NCBI GenBank assembly: GCA_041584755.1
Contig: JBFHDK010000005.1
Span: 1 to 64,000, forward strand
From: HB2-32-21 sp003448675
Lineage (GTDB): Bacteria; Pseudomonadota; Gammaproteobacteria; Pseudomonadales; Porticoccaceae
Length of the DNA stretch: 64,000 nucleotides
Direction of reading: 5' to 3'
Shown: positions 1 through 8,688 of the stretch, in pieces
Position numbering within the stretch: the first letter of the stretch is position 1
Layout: every line of letters begins with the position of its first letter
The notes under the pieces: generated by a model
Databases searched by the model: none
What the model was told of the DNA's origin: nothing
Seen by the model: only the letters and a program-made list of their open reading frames with translations
Translations under genes and position numbers: made by a program

Positions 1-356
1 ATCGCTTCCAGCGCCGAGACCAGAGCGGCCATCGTGGCGCCGCTATCGAAGACATCATCCACCAGGAGCAGGCTTTTAAAGACTCCAGGTTTTTTTGCAA
101 TGTAATCCAGGCCAGTAATCTCTACCTGGTCGTCGCGCTGGTCGATGTCTGAATAAAGTTGGGTGCGTACCGGGATATGATCGGGACTCAAGCCGTGATA
201 GGCCAGTAATTCATGAATGGCGATCGCTACTGGCGAACCGCCGCGCCAGACACCAACCAATAAATCCGGACAATAACCGCTGCCCAGAATTCGGGCGCCA
301 AGCGTGAAGGCATCTTCGAGTAATTGATCGGCGCTGAGAAAACGTTTGCTTGCCAC
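1..356 (-). CDS. phosphoribosyltransferase, 3' part cut off by window edge
   Basis: Only the first 118 or so codons lie in the window; the gene continues beyond base 1. The visible protein ends in the PRPP-binding motif of type I phosphoribosyltransferases (LLLVDDVFDSGATM, about residues 95-108) and has a WRGGSPVA loop near residue 38. The family transfers phosphoribose from PRPP to purine bases, so a hypoxanthine or xanthine-guanine salvage enzyme is likely, but base specificity cannot be read from this part. The start is taken as GTG at 356 because an AGGA ribosome site lies about 10 bases upstream and no in-frame ATG is available. It is divergent from the cytochrome c gene. Confidence 0.8.
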   Translation of the reverse strand, partial: MASKRFLSADQLLEDAFTLGARILGSGYCPDLLVGVWRGGSPVAIAIHELLAYHGLSPDHIPVRTQLYSDIDQRDDQVEITGLDYIAKKPGVFKSLLLVDDVFDSGATMAALVSALEA

Positions 357-390
357 GACAGTGATCCTGACTAGATTTGCTGTCCGCTTT

Positions 391-419
391 GTCACCAGCG
401 GGATGATTAGCGCTATAAT
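391..419 (+). promoter_or_regulatory. sigma70-type promoter of the cytochrome c5 gene
   Basis: A perfect -10 hexamer TATAAT lies at 414-419. A weak -35 (GTCACC, 391-396) stands 17 bases upstream. Transcription would start near 426, giving a leader of about 35 bases before the ATG. Confidence 0.55.
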
Positions 420-460
420 GCGCGCTGTTTTTCGCCAGCTATTGTGAACCACGGAGTTTG

Positions 461-895
461 ATGATGAAACCAGCGAAACTGATGGCAATTTCCAGCGCAT
501 TTATTGTTGCCCTGGTGCTCGGCGCTTGCAGCGGCGAGAAAGAGGAAGTCGAACTGAGCGACCAACAGGAAAGCGCCATGGTTGAGCGTCTGGCTCCCGA
601 TGGAGAGGTAGCGCTGGCGAGTGAAGTGAGCGCCGCGCCTGCAGCCAGTAGTGGTGGAAGCCGCAGCGGCGAAGAGGTGTACAACACCAAGTGTACCGCC
701 TGCCACGCGACTGGTGCAGCCGGTGCGCCCAAAACCGGCGTTGCGGATGACTGGACCGATCGCATCGCCAAAGGCATGGATGTGCTCTACGCCAGCGCTA
801 TCAGTGGCTTGAATGGCATGCCGCCCAAAGGTCTGTGTATGGACTGTTCCGACGACGAACTGAAAGCGGCAGTGGATCATATGCTCGCTCAGTAA
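461..895 (+). CDS. cytochrome c5 family lipoprotein
   Basis: A small monohaem c-type cytochrome of 144 residues. The N-terminus is a lipoprotein signal ending in the lipobox LGAC with the lipidated Cys at about residue 23, so the protein is probably anchored to a membrane and faces the periplasm. The haem site CTACH is at 78-82. A MPPKG segment supplies the likely Met ligand, and a second Cys pair (CMDCS) near the C-terminus is typical of the c5/c555 type. A polar Ala/Ser-rich linker joins anchor and haem domain. Family members carry electrons to terminal oxidases. GGAG at 453-456 fits ATG 461 or 464. The gene is followed directly by a strong terminator, so it is probably a single-gene unit. 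Confidence 0.85.
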   Translation: MMKPAKLMAISSAFIVALVLGACSGEKEEVELSDQQESAMVERLAPDGEVALASEVSAAPAASSGGSRSGEEVYNTKCTACHATGAAGAPKTGVADDWTDRIAKGMDVLYASAISGLNGMPPKGLCMDCSDDELKAAVDHMLAQ

Positions 896-912
896 GCCTG
901 CTTGTGACAGAT

Positions 913-940
913 AAAAAACGCGGCTCAGGCCGCGTTTTTT
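913..940 (+). terminator. rho-independent terminator
   Basis: A GC stem CGCGGC/GCCGCG (919-924 and 929-934) with a 4-base loop is flanked by A6 on the left and T6 on the right. It ends the cytochrome transcript and, being symmetric, can also end the convergent carboxylase gene. Confidence 0.9.
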
Positions 941-962
941 GTATGGAGCCGGGTTTGCGGCC

Positions 963-2597
963 TCAAATGGGAGTGATTCCCCGGCGCTTAAAGGTATGTC
1001 CCTGTCGGCGGTTTTTCGCCATTTCCAGGGCTTTGATCAGCACCTTGCGGGTATCCCTCGGGTCAATGACGTCATCCACCAGGGCGGCTTCGGCGGCCGG
1101 CAGAATGGTGGTTTTGGCTTCAAACTCGTCGATTAACTCCTGCTTGCGCTGTTCGCCATCCTCAACCTGGGCCAACTGTTTGCCAAACATGATTTCCACG
1201 GCATCATCCGGGGATATGGCACTGAAGGAGGCCAGTGGCCAGGCCACCAGTAGATCCGGTTCCATACCCAGACTGTTCATCCCGTAGTGGGCCAGGCCAA
1301 AGGCCTTGCGCAGCATGACCGTGAGTCTTGGCACTGTCGTGTGGCCGATTTCGTAAAGTAGGCGGGTGGACCAGCGGATAATGCCATCGGCCTCTGACTG
1401 GGGGCCGGGGTAAAAGCCGGGAATGTCCTGCAGAAAAACCAGGGCGATGCCAAAACAGTCGCAAAAATTAATGAAGCGGCTGATCTTCTGGCAGGCCTTC
1501 ACGTCGATAGTACCGGACATATAAGCCGGCTGGTTGGCGATGACCCCTACGGCGCGCCCGCCCATATGAGCCAGGGCGGTGACCACGTTGGGGGCAAAGG
1601 CTGGCTGCATTTCAAAAAAGCGGCCATCATCCACCAATTCGGTGACGACTTTTTTGATGTCGTAGGCAAAGCGCAGGTCGGAGGGCACTACCTCAAGCAG
1701 GGCTTCGCAGCGTCGTTCGGGATTATCGCGGCTTTGTCTTTGAGGGGCTGGCTCCTGGCAGTTATTCGGCAGGTAGCCCAGGAATTCTTTTATCTTTTCG
1801 ATGCATTCCCGATCATCCTTGACCAGTAGATCGCCCATACCACTTTGTTCAACATGCTTACGGGCGCCGCCCAGTTCTTCCAGGGTGGTGTCCACGCCCA
1901 TTTTGGTACGCAACAGGGGGGGGCCAGCCAGCATCATTGAAGAGTTTTCCGTCATCGGTACAAAATCACCGATGGCGGTGAGGTTGGCGTGACCGCCGAC
2001 ACATACGCCCATCACCGCGACCACGATGGGTACATAACCGCTCAGTGCCACCAGGTTGGTAAACTGTGGATTGTCGTAGGCGCCCTGGCTGCTGACCTCT
2101 TCCTCCAGCCGCGCACCGGTGCCTTCGCTCATGATCACCAGTGGGAAACCCTGTTCCTTGATCAGACGTTTCAGGCGAGTGAATTTCCATTCGCAAACCT
2201 TACCCATGGAACCGCCGCGAAACTGAATATCGTAGGCCGCCGCACCCACCATGCGTCCGTTGACCTTGCCATAGCCAACAACGATGCCGTCCCTTGGTGT
2301 TTCGCTCGGCTTGGTATTGGCAGCCAGGTCGGATTCTCGGGCCAGGGGGGCGATCTCCGTAAAGGTTCCTTTATCAAATAATAATTCAATGCGTTCTGCG
2401 GCGGACATCTGCCCGCGGGCATGGCGCTTCGAGTAATCGAGGTTGTCCAGCGCCAGTTTCCGGTCTAGATAGGGTTGCAAAGCCTCGCTCATGCTCAGGT
2501 TGTGCCTGCCCGCTGCCTGCTGGTAGACCGAGGAAGAGGTATTGATGGCCGGTTTGGTGGTTGGTTTGGACTGGTTTGCGTTTTTTGACACGGACAT
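963..2597 (-). CDS. acyl-CoA carboxylase, carboxyltransferase (beta) subunit
   Basis: A 544-residue protein with the two crotonase-like halves of biotin-dependent carboxyltransferases. The N-terminal half contains GGSMG, a GTGARLEEE segment and MGVCVGGHANL. The C-terminal half contains an AYMSGTID segment, FLQDIPGFYPG and an RKAFGLAHYGM segment. The family moves carboxyl from biotin to propionyl-, methylcrotonyl- or geranyl-CoA. No biotin carboxylase/BCCP alpha subunit is adjacent: the next genes are a cytochrome and an nfeD homologue, so the partner must be encoded elsewhere. Substrate cannot be assigned. The first 40 or so residues are polar, low in complexity and probably disordered. Confidence 0.85.
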   Translation of the reverse strand: MSVSKNANQSKPTTKPAINTSSSVYQQAAGRHNLSMSEALQPYLDRKLALDNLDYSKRHARGQMSAAERIELLFDKGTFTEIAPLARESDLAANTKPSETPRDGIVVGYGKVNGRMVGAAAYDIQFRGGSMGKVCEWKFTRLKRLIKEQGFPLVIMSEGTGARLEEEVSSQGAYDNPQFTNLVALSGYVPIVVAVMGVCVGGHANLTAIGDFVPMTENSSMMLAGPPLLRTKMGVDTTLEELGGARKHVEQSGMGDLLVKDDRECIEKIKEFLGYLPNNCQEPAPQRQSRDNPERRCEALLEVVPSDLRFAYDIKKVVTELVDDGRFFEMQPAFAPNVVTALAHMGGRAVGVIANQPAYMSGTIDVKACQKISRFINFCDCFGIALVFLQDIPGFYPGPQSEADGIIRWSTRLLYEIGHTTVPRLTVMLRKAFGLAHYGMNSLGMEPDLLVAWPLASFSAISPDDAVEIMFGKQLAQVEDGEQRKQELIDEFEAKTTILPAAEAALVDDVIDPRDTRKVLIKALEMAKNRRQGHTFKRRGITPI

Positions 2598-2813
2598 GAC
2601 TCGCTTTTCTTACCGTAGATAATGGGGCGGGCAATTTAGCTTGAATTGACTGGTGCCTCAAGCTGAGTTATTGATAGCATGGTTCCTGGGTATCGACGGA
2701 TTTATTTGTTCTGGAATCCGATTGGGGCTATAAAGGAGGAGTGCAACCCATAAATGCAGCGAGGTCTCGAGGTAATACGAGATTTCACGTGAGCTTTACG
2801 AGGGTTCGGTAAC

Positions 2814-4262
2814 TTGAGCATAGTCCGAATATTTCTTCTTCTGCCATTAGTGCTGTTGACCAGTGTGTGGGATGCCAGCGCTATGCCGGCGTCCACCAAT
2901 CGAGCACTGGTGTTGACCGTGGCCGATGCCATTGGCCCCGCAACGGAAGATTACTTGACACGGGGTTTTGAACAAGCGCTGGAACAGAGAGCAGCGCTGA
3001 TCGTCATCCGCATGGATACTCCCGGCGGTCTAGATGGCGCGATGCGCGGTATCATAAAAACCATCACCGCATCATCCATTCCCGTCGCCACTTATGTCGC
3101 GCCGACGGGTGCCCGCGCAGCCAGCGCGGGCACCTATATTTTATACGCCAGTCATGTCGCTGCCATGGCTCCCGGTACGAATCTGGGCGCCGCGACGCCA
3201 GTGCAAATTGGCGGCTCGCCTTTTCCTGGCGGCGATAAACCCGGGACTGGGAAGCCGCCCACGGACGGCGAATCCGAAAAACAGGGGGACGGAGACAACA
3301 AAAGCGAATCCGGCGCGCTAGATCAGGGTGATGCCATGAAGCGTAAAATGGTTAATGACGCTTCGGCCTATATTCGTGGTCTTGCCGACTTGCACGGGCG
3401 CAATGCCGACTGGGCAGAGCGGGCAGTGCGAGAGGCTGTGAGCCTGCAAGCCAGCGAAGCGTTAAAAATCGGGGTTATCGATGTTGTTGCTACCAATATC
3501 GAAGATTTGTTGCAACAGATCGACGGTCGGCAGGTGCGGATCCAGGGAGAAATGAAAACCCTCAACACCCAGAACCTGAATGTTGAGGAATTATTGCCGG
3601 ACTGGCGCAACCGTCTGCTCAGTGTCATAACCAATCCTAACGTCGCCTATATCCTGATGATGGTGGGCGTTTACGGGTTGATCCTGGAGTTTTATAACCC
3701 CGGTGGCCTGGTGCCAGGGGTTATTGGGGCCATCTGCCTGGTGCTGGCGCTCTATTCGTTTCAGTTGTTGCCGGTCAATTACGCCGGTTTTGCGCTCATT
3801 CTTCTGGGCGTGGCGCTGATGGTGGCCGAGGCCTTCCAGCCTAGTTTCGGCATGCTCGGTATTGGCGGGCTGGTGGCTTTTGTTATCGGCTCGATAATAT
3901 TGATGGACACCGATATCCCGGATTTCAGGATTTATCTGTCGGTGGTGCTGAGCGTTGCCGGGGCAACGGTGCTGGTGTTTTTCCTGATTATCGGCATGGC
4001 CCTGCGCGCCCGCCGCCGGCCTGTGGTCAGTGGCGTCGAGGAACTGATTGGTAAAGTAGGCGAGGTGGTGGAGATCAGTGATCCCCGCCATGCCACTATC
4101 CGGGTTCACAGTGAACTATGGCAGGCCCGCGGCACTGCCCCGCTGGAAAAGAAGCAGATCGTTAGAGTAAGCGCGGTCGATGGCTTGATCCTTGAGGTTG
4201 AACCCGCAGCTGGAGCCATGGGCGAACAACCCGAACCCCCACGCATGGAGAAACAACCATGA
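2814..4262 (+). CDS. NfeD family membrane-bound ClpP-class serine protease
   Basis: 482 residues. A signal peptide (about 1-23) is followed by a ClpP-like protease domain. DTPGGLDGAM forms the oxyanion region, and the Ser of AASAGTY (near residue 104) is the expected nucleophile. A Lys in the MKRKMVNDA segment is the likely partner, by analogy with archaeal PH1510. A Gly/Glu/Lys-rich insertion (about 140-175) separates strands, as in many relatives. Four to five membrane helices and a C-terminal NfeD beta-barrel (about 410-465) follow. The start is TTG 2814: it is needed for the signal peptide, an in-frame TGA lies at 2790, and GAGGG precedes it. The gene overlaps the slipin gene by four bases; such pairs are thought to act together in membrane protein quality control. 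Confidence 0.88.
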   Translation: MSIVRIFLLLPLVLLTSVWDASAMPASTNRALVLTVADAIGPATEDYLTRGFEQALEQRAALIVIRMDTPGGLDGAMRGIIKTITASSIPVATYVAPTGARAASAGTYILYASHVAAMAPGTNLGAATPVQIGGSPFPGGDKPGTGKPPTDGESEKQGDGDNKSESGALDQGDAMKRKMVNDASAYIRGLADLHGRNADWAERAVREAVSLQASEALKIGVIDVVATNIEDLLQQIDGRQVRIQGEMKTLNTQNLNVEELLPDWRNRLLSVITNPNVAYILMMVGVYGLILEFYNPGGLVPGVIGAICLVLALYSFQLLPVNYAGFALILLGVALMVAEAFQPSFGMLGIGGLVAFVIGSIILMDTDIPDFRIYLSVVLSVAGATVLVFFLIIGMALRARRRPVVSGVEELIGKVGEVVEISDPRHATIRVHSELWQARGTAPLEKKQIVRVSAVDGLILEVEPAAGAMGEQPEPPRMEKQP

Positions 4263-5026
4263 TCGAATATCCACTGTATACATTTATTGTACTGGTGATT
4301 TTGTTTTTCGCCAGCGCCATCAAAATCCTGCGCGAGTACGAACGTGGCGTGGTGTTTTTGCTCGGTCGATTCTGGAAGGTCAAGGGTCCCGGTTTCATCA
4401 TCATCATTCCCGGCATCCAGCAAATGGTGCGTGTTGATTTGCGTACCATCGTCATGGATGTGCCCAGCCAGGATGTCATTTCCCGGGATAACGTTTCGGT
4501 CGAGGTTAACGCCGTGGTCTATTTCCGTGTGGTGGACCCGCAAAAAGCCATCATTCAGGTGGAGGACTTTTATATGGCCACCAGTCAGCTGGCGCAGACC
4601 ACCCTGCGCTCAGTGCTGGGGCAGCATGAACTGGATGAAATGCTGGCCGAACGGGATCGGCTCAATGCCGATATACAAACCATCCTCGACCAGCAGACCG
4701 ACGCCTGGGGTATCAAAGTCAGCAACGTCGAGATCAAGCACGTCGACCTCAATGAAACCATGGTTAGGGCCATCGCCCAGCAAGCCGAGGCCGAGCGGGC
4801 AAGGCGCGCCAAAGTCATACATGCCGAGGGTGAACTGCAAGCTTCGGAAAAACTACTCCAGGCTGCCAACACTCTGGCCCAGCAAAATCAGGCATTGCAA
4901 TTACGGTATCTGCAAACCCTGACCGAGATCGCCGGCGAGCGTAGTAATACCATTGTCTTTCCCGTGCCTATGGAGCTGATGGATCGGCTTTTAGGCAGGG
5001 ATGCGCCAGCCAATCAGGATCAGTAA
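4259..5026 (+). CDS. slipin (stomatin-like SPFH protein)
   Basis: 255 residues: one N-terminal hydrophobic hairpin (about 4-22), then an SPFH/band-7 domain starting around LREYERGVVFLLGRF and ending near 185, then a charged coiled-coil tail (about 175-235) rich in Ala/Glu/Arg. This matches the p-stomatin type that pairs with NfeD proteases. ATG overlaps the nfeD stop (ATGA), indicating translational coupling. Stomatins form large membrane-bound assemblies; in archaea the partner protease cuts the stomatin C-terminus. Confidence 0.92.
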   Translation: MIEYPLYTFIVLVILFFASAIKILREYERGVVFLLGRFWKVKGPGFIIIIPGIQQMVRVDLRTIVMDVPSQDVISRDNVSVEVNAVVYFRVVDPQKAIIQVEDFYMATSQLAQTTLRSVLGQHELDEMLAERDRLNADIQTILDQQTDAWGIKVSNVEIKHVDLNETMVRAIAQQAEAERARRAKVIHAEGELQASEKLLQAANTLAQQNQALQLRYLQTLTEIAGERSNTIVFPVPMELMDRLLGRDAPANQDQ

Positions 5027-5395
5027 AAATTTGTCCGGGAATGACTTTGGCGCTTGCTTGAAAATGAATTGCCTGCATTTGACAAAGCGTCCCGGGGAAG
5101 TTGCCGTCTAGCAAATAACCCTTTAAAACAGGTGGTTTTTACTGCCGTTCACTTAGGCGAGAAATTTCAAAATCTGGCCTGTCGAACACGAGTTCCTGAC
5201 GATAAGCGGGATCGCTAGCAAAAGTCGGGAACGCGCTTGACGCATATCATTTGTTAAAGGCGCCCCTTTCTTCATTATACCGACGTCCCTTTTTACGCCG
5301 GGTTTCCGCACCGTGAAAAAAGTCACGCAACCGGGTGCAATTCGATAGCTAGTCACAGTTTTAGACGCGCTCCTAATGAAGGAAGGTACTGACCT
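5027..5395 (+). other. 369-base non-coding region upstream of ccoN
   Basis: No convincing reading frame. It holds the FNR/Anr-like box and -10 element of the ccoN promoter at 5237-5278 and a leader of about 110 bases. A GAAGGA ribosome site lies just before the ccoN ATG. No strong terminator is visible after the slipin gene. Confidence 0.6.
5237..5278 (+). promoter_or_regulatory. FNR/Anr-type box and -10 of the cbb3 operon
   Basis: TTGAC-GCAT-ATCAT at 5237-5250 matches the FNR/Anr consensus TTGAT-N4-ATCAA at 8 of 10 positions. Its centre (5243.5) puts +1 near 5285 if it acts as a class II site at -41.5. A -10-like CATTAT falls exactly where expected (5273-5278). cbb3 operons are known FNR/Anr targets in many proteobacteria, so the match is credible. 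Confidence 0.7.
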
Positions 5396-6847
5396 ATGAG
5401 TGATGGCGCCATTGAGCAAATGCCAGCCTACAACATGAAAGTGGTGAAGCAGTTTGCCATCATGACGGTTGTCTGGGGCATCGTAGGTATGCTGGTGGGC
5501 GTGATTCTGGCCGCACAGATGATCTGGCCGGAAATCAACATGGGACTGCCCTGGTTGCACTTCGGTCGCCTGAGGCCACTGCATACCAACGCGGTAATTT
5601 TCGCCTTCGGTGGCTGTGCGCTGATGTCCACGTCCTACTATGTCGTACAGCGCACCTGCCAGGCGGTGTTGTTTGCCCCGGGGATTGCGGCCTTCACTTT
5701 TTGGGGCTGGCAACTGGTTATTGTTGCCGCGGCTATTACTCTGCCACTGGGCTATACCTCGACCAAGGAATACGCGGAGCTGGAATGGCCGATCGATATT
5801 CTGATTACGGTGGTGTGGCTAGCCTACGCGTTGGTCTTTTTTGGAACCATTGTTAAACGGAAAACCAGCCATATTTATGTGGCCAACTGGTTTTTCGGCG
5901 CCTTTATTCTTGCGGTCGCCATGTTGCATGTGGTCAATAGCGCGGCAATTCCGGTAAGTCTATTTAAATCCTATTCTGCCTATGCCGGCACCATAGACGC
6001 CATGGTGCAGTGGTGGTACGGGCATAACGCCGTGGGCTTTTATCTGACCGCGGGCTTTCTGGGCATGATGTATTACTTCGTACCCAAGCAGGCGGGGCGC
6101 CCGGTTTATTCCTACCGTCTTTCGATTGTGCATTTCTGGGCGCTGGTGGCGGTATACATCTGGGCTGGGCCCCACCACCTGCATTATTCGGCCCTTCCTG
6201 ACTGGGCTCAAAGTCTGGGCATGGTGATGTCGCTGATTTTGTTCGCTCCCTCCTGGGGCGGCATGATTAACGGCATCATGACCCTGTCCGGCGCCTGGGA
6301 CAAATTGCGGACCGACCCCACCTTGCGTTTTTTGGTGGTGTCCCTGTCCTTCTACGGCATGTCGACCTTCGAGGGGCCGATGATGTCCATTAAAACCGTG
6401 AACGCGCTTTCCCACAATACCGACTGGACCATTGGTCACGTCCATTCCGGTGCCCTGGGTTGGGTGGGAATGATTTCCATTGGCTGCATGTATCACCTGA
6501 TACCCCTGTTATTTGGCAAACCCAAGATGTACAGCATCCGTCTCATTAATCTGCACTTCTGGCTGGCGACCATGGGCACGGTGCTTTATATCGCCTCCAT
6601 GTGGGTTAACGGTATTGCGCAGGGACTGATGTGGCGGGCGTTTAATGTTGATGGCACTTTGACTTATACCTTCGCCGAGTCCATTGAGGCGAGTATGCCC
6701 GGTTACTATGTGCGATTGATTGGCGGCGCGATGTTCTTCCTCGGCATGTTGGTCATGGCCTTTAATGTATGGAGGACGTGCTGCGGCGAAGTGCCTCCCC
6801 GGCCTGACAAAACGCTGGCGTCCACGCCGGCGGGAGCACAGTCATGA
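5396..6847 (+). CDS. ccoN: cytochrome cbb3 oxidase subunit I
   Basis: The 483-residue catalytic subunit, with about 12 membrane helices. It binds the low-spin haem b and the haem b3-CuB centre where oxygen is reduced to water with proton pumping. Visible ligand segments are RPLHTNAV, WYGHNAVGF, AGPHHLHY and TIGHVHSGALGW, holding the conserved histidines. Length is normal for the family. It is the first gene of ccoNOQP, preceded by an FNR/Anr-type promoter, which fits use of this high-affinity oxidase at low oxygen. The ccoO start overlaps its stop by four bases. Confidence 0.97.
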   Translation: MSDGAIEQMPAYNMKVVKQFAIMTVVWGIVGMLVGVILAAQMIWPEINMGLPWLHFGRLRPLHTNAVIFAFGGCALMSTSYYVVQRTCQAVLFAPGIAAFTFWGWQLVIVAAAITLPLGYTSTKEYAELEWPIDILITVVWLAYALVFFGTIVKRKTSHIYVANWFFGAFILAVAMLHVVNSAAIPVSLFKSYSAYAGTIDAMVQWWYGHNAVGFYLTAGFLGMMYYFVPKQAGRPVYSYRLSIVHFWALVAVYIWAGPHHLHYSALPDWAQSLGMVMSLILFAPSWGGMINGIMTLSGAWDKLRTDPTLRFLVVSLSFYGMSTFEGPMMSIKTVNALSHNTDWTIGHVHSGALGWVGMISIGCMYHLIPLLFGKPKMYSIRLINLHFWLATMGTVLYIASMWVNGIAQGLMWRAFNVDGTLTYTFAESIEASMPGYYVRLIGGAMFFLGMLVMAFNVWRTCCGEVPPRPDKTLASTPAGAQS

Positions 6848-7458
6848 AGCATGAAGTCGTCGAGAAAAACGTTGGCCTGATGATTATCCTGGTACTCGTG
6901 GCCCTGAGTTTTGGCGGTCTTGCCCAGATTGTTCCGCTGTTTTTTATTAAATCCACCACCACGCCCATCGAAGGGCTCAAACCGCTGCCGGCCCTGGTGC
7001 TGGAGGGGCGGGATATCTATATCCGCGAAGGCTGCCATGTCTGCCATACCCAGATGGTGCGTCCCTTCAGGTCCGAAACCGAGCGCTATGGCCACTATAC
7101 CGTCGCAGGGGAGCAGCTTTATGAGCACCCCTTTCTATGGGGCTCCAAGCGCACCGGGCCGGATCTGGCGCGGGTGGGCGGGCGTTACAGTGATGAGTGG
7201 CACCGGGCTCATCTCTACAACCCCCGGGATGTGGTGCCGCTGTCCAATATGCCTGCTTTTCCCTGGTTATTTGAAAGCGTGATAACTGGCGAACAAACCG
7301 CCGCCAAAATGACCGCCCTGCGCCATGTCGGTGTGCCCTATAGCGACGAAGATATCGCCAATGCCGCGCAGGCCTTTGCCTCGGGTGAAGTTAAGGAAGT
7401 GGATGCGCTGGTTGCCTATATGCAGCAGTTGGGCATATTAATTAAACAGAAACGCTGA
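6844..7458 (+). CDS. ccoO: cytochrome cbb3 oxidase subunit II
   Basis: A monohaem c-type subunit of 204 residues. An N-terminal membrane anchor (about 12-35) is followed by a periplasmic cytochrome domain with the haem site CHVCH (about residue 65). A Met in LSNMPAFPW is the likely axial ligand. It carries electrons between CcoP and CcoN. Its ATG overlaps the ccoN stop. Confidence 0.96.
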   Translation: MKHEVVEKNVGLMIILVLVALSFGGLAQIVPLFFIKSTTTPIEGLKPLPALVLEGRDIYIREGCHVCHTQMVRPFRSETERYGHYTVAGEQLYEHPFLWGSKRTGPDLARVGGRYSDEWHRAHLYNPRDVVPLSNMPAFPWLFESVITGEQTAAKMTALRHVGVPYSDEDIANAAQAFASGEVKEVDALVAYMQQLGILIKQKR

Positions 7459-7522
7459 TGCTCGGTTAGGACGGTTATTCGGCAGTGGTTCAACTGCGGG
7501 GTAAGCATCGACAGGTAAGTGT

Positions 7523-7762
7523 ATGGAACAGACGGTAGTGTTTGATCGCGGCTTTTTAGCGGGCTTGGGGACGGTGCTGGCGATGATTGCTTTTGTCGGT
7601 ATCTGCCTTTGGGCTTATAGCGGACGCAACAAAGCCCGGTTCAAAGAAGCGGCTTTGTTGCCTTTTGCCGATGAGGAGAGGTCTTTAGAAAGTGACGGGG
7701 ATGGCGACTCTCACTTAGAGACACCGGGAAAAACCGAGACAAGCCAACGTGATGGCAAGTGA
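7523..7762 (+). CDS. ccoQ: cbb3 oxidase small subunit CcoQ/FixQ
   Basis: 79 residues with one membrane helix (about 12-32), the short basic stretch SGRNKARFKEAA, and an acidic, hydrophilic C-terminal tail (about 45-79). CcoQ helps stabilise CcoP in the complex. Position between ccoO and ccoP and the LWAYS-type motif after the helix support the call. The tail is polar and probably disordered. Confidence 0.9.
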   Translation: MEQTVVFDRGFLAGLGTVLAMIAFVGICLWAYSGRNKARFKEAALLPFADEERSLESDGDGDSHLETPGKTETSQRDGK

Positions 7763-7777
7763 CAAGGGTAGAAACCG

Positions 7778-8677
7778 ATGAGCACATTCTGGAGCTGGTG
7801 GGTCATCATATTGTTTGTGGGAACGGTAATCGGCGTATGCTGGGTATTGATTGCCAATCGTAAAGTGGTGCTGCGTGATGATCAGGAAGTGGAAGATGGC
7901 ACACCCAAGACCGGCCATGTCTATGACGGTATTGAAGAATATGACAACCCCCTGCCAGCCTGGTGGTTCAAGATGTTTATTGGCAGCGTGGTGTTTTCTT
8001 TTGTCTACGTGGTGCTCTACCCGGGGCTCGGTAACTTTCCAGGCCTGCTGGGATGGACCTCCATTAGCCAGTGGCAGCAGCAGGAGGCACGGGCCGACGA
8101 ACGGTTTGAGGCGGTCTATGCCAAATTCGAGGGACAGTCCATAGAAGAACTGGCTGCCAATCCCGCAGCCTTCAAAATCGGTCGCCGCCTGTTCGGTAAT
8201 AACTGCGCGGTGTGTCACGGTAGTGATGGCGGCGGGGCTTACGGCTTTCCCGACCTCACCGATGATGACTGGCTATACGGGAATACACCGCAAGCCATTG
8301 AGACATCCATCAGACATGGACGCCGGGGTGTTATGCCAGGTTGGGGAGCGGCCCTTGGTGAAGCAGGTGTTAGCGAGGTCACGGAATACCTGTTCAAATT
8401 GGGTGGTCGAGATCACGATGAAGCCCTGGCTACGGCTGGCGAGCAGAAATTCGCGGGTTTTTGTGCCGGTTGTCATGGTGCCGACGCCAGCGGCAACGTG
8501 GCTCTCGGGGCGCCGGATTTAAGCGACGATATCTGGTTGTATGGTGGTTCACCGGAAATGATAAAGACCAGTATTCGTAGCGGTCGCCAGGGCAATATGC
8601 CCGCCCAGGACAAGATGCTACGCACCAGTAAAATCCGGCTGTTAACCAGTTATGTTTACGGTCTCTCTGAGCGCTAG
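7778..8677 (+). CDS. ccoP: cytochrome cbb3 oxidase subunit III (dihaem)
   Basis: 299 residues. Two N-terminal membrane helices (about 5-25 and 62-82) flank the conserved DGIEEYDNPLPAWW segment. Two cytochrome c domains follow, with haem sites CAVCH (about 143-147) and CAGCH (about 229-233). Met ligands are probably in the two MPGWG/MPAQD segments. CcoP receives electrons from soluble or membrane cytochromes and passes them to CcoO. It ends the structural operon and is followed after 11 bases by ccoG. Confidence 0.96.
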   Translation: MSTFWSWWVIILFVGTVIGVCWVLIANRKVVLRDDQEVEDGTPKTGHVYDGIEEYDNPLPAWWFKMFIGSVVFSFVYVVLYPGLGNFPGLLGWTSISQWQQQEARADERFEAVYAKFEGQSIEELAANPAAFKIGRRLFGNNCAVCHGSDGGGAYGFPDLTDDDWLYGNTPQAIETSIRHGRRGVMPGWGAALGEAGVSEVTEYLFKLGGRDHDEALATAGEQKFAGFCAGCHGADASGNVALGAPDLSDDIWLYGGSPEMIKTSIRSGRQGNMPAQDKMLRTSKIRLLTSYVYGLSER

Positions 8678-8688
8678 GGGCGGATGGT

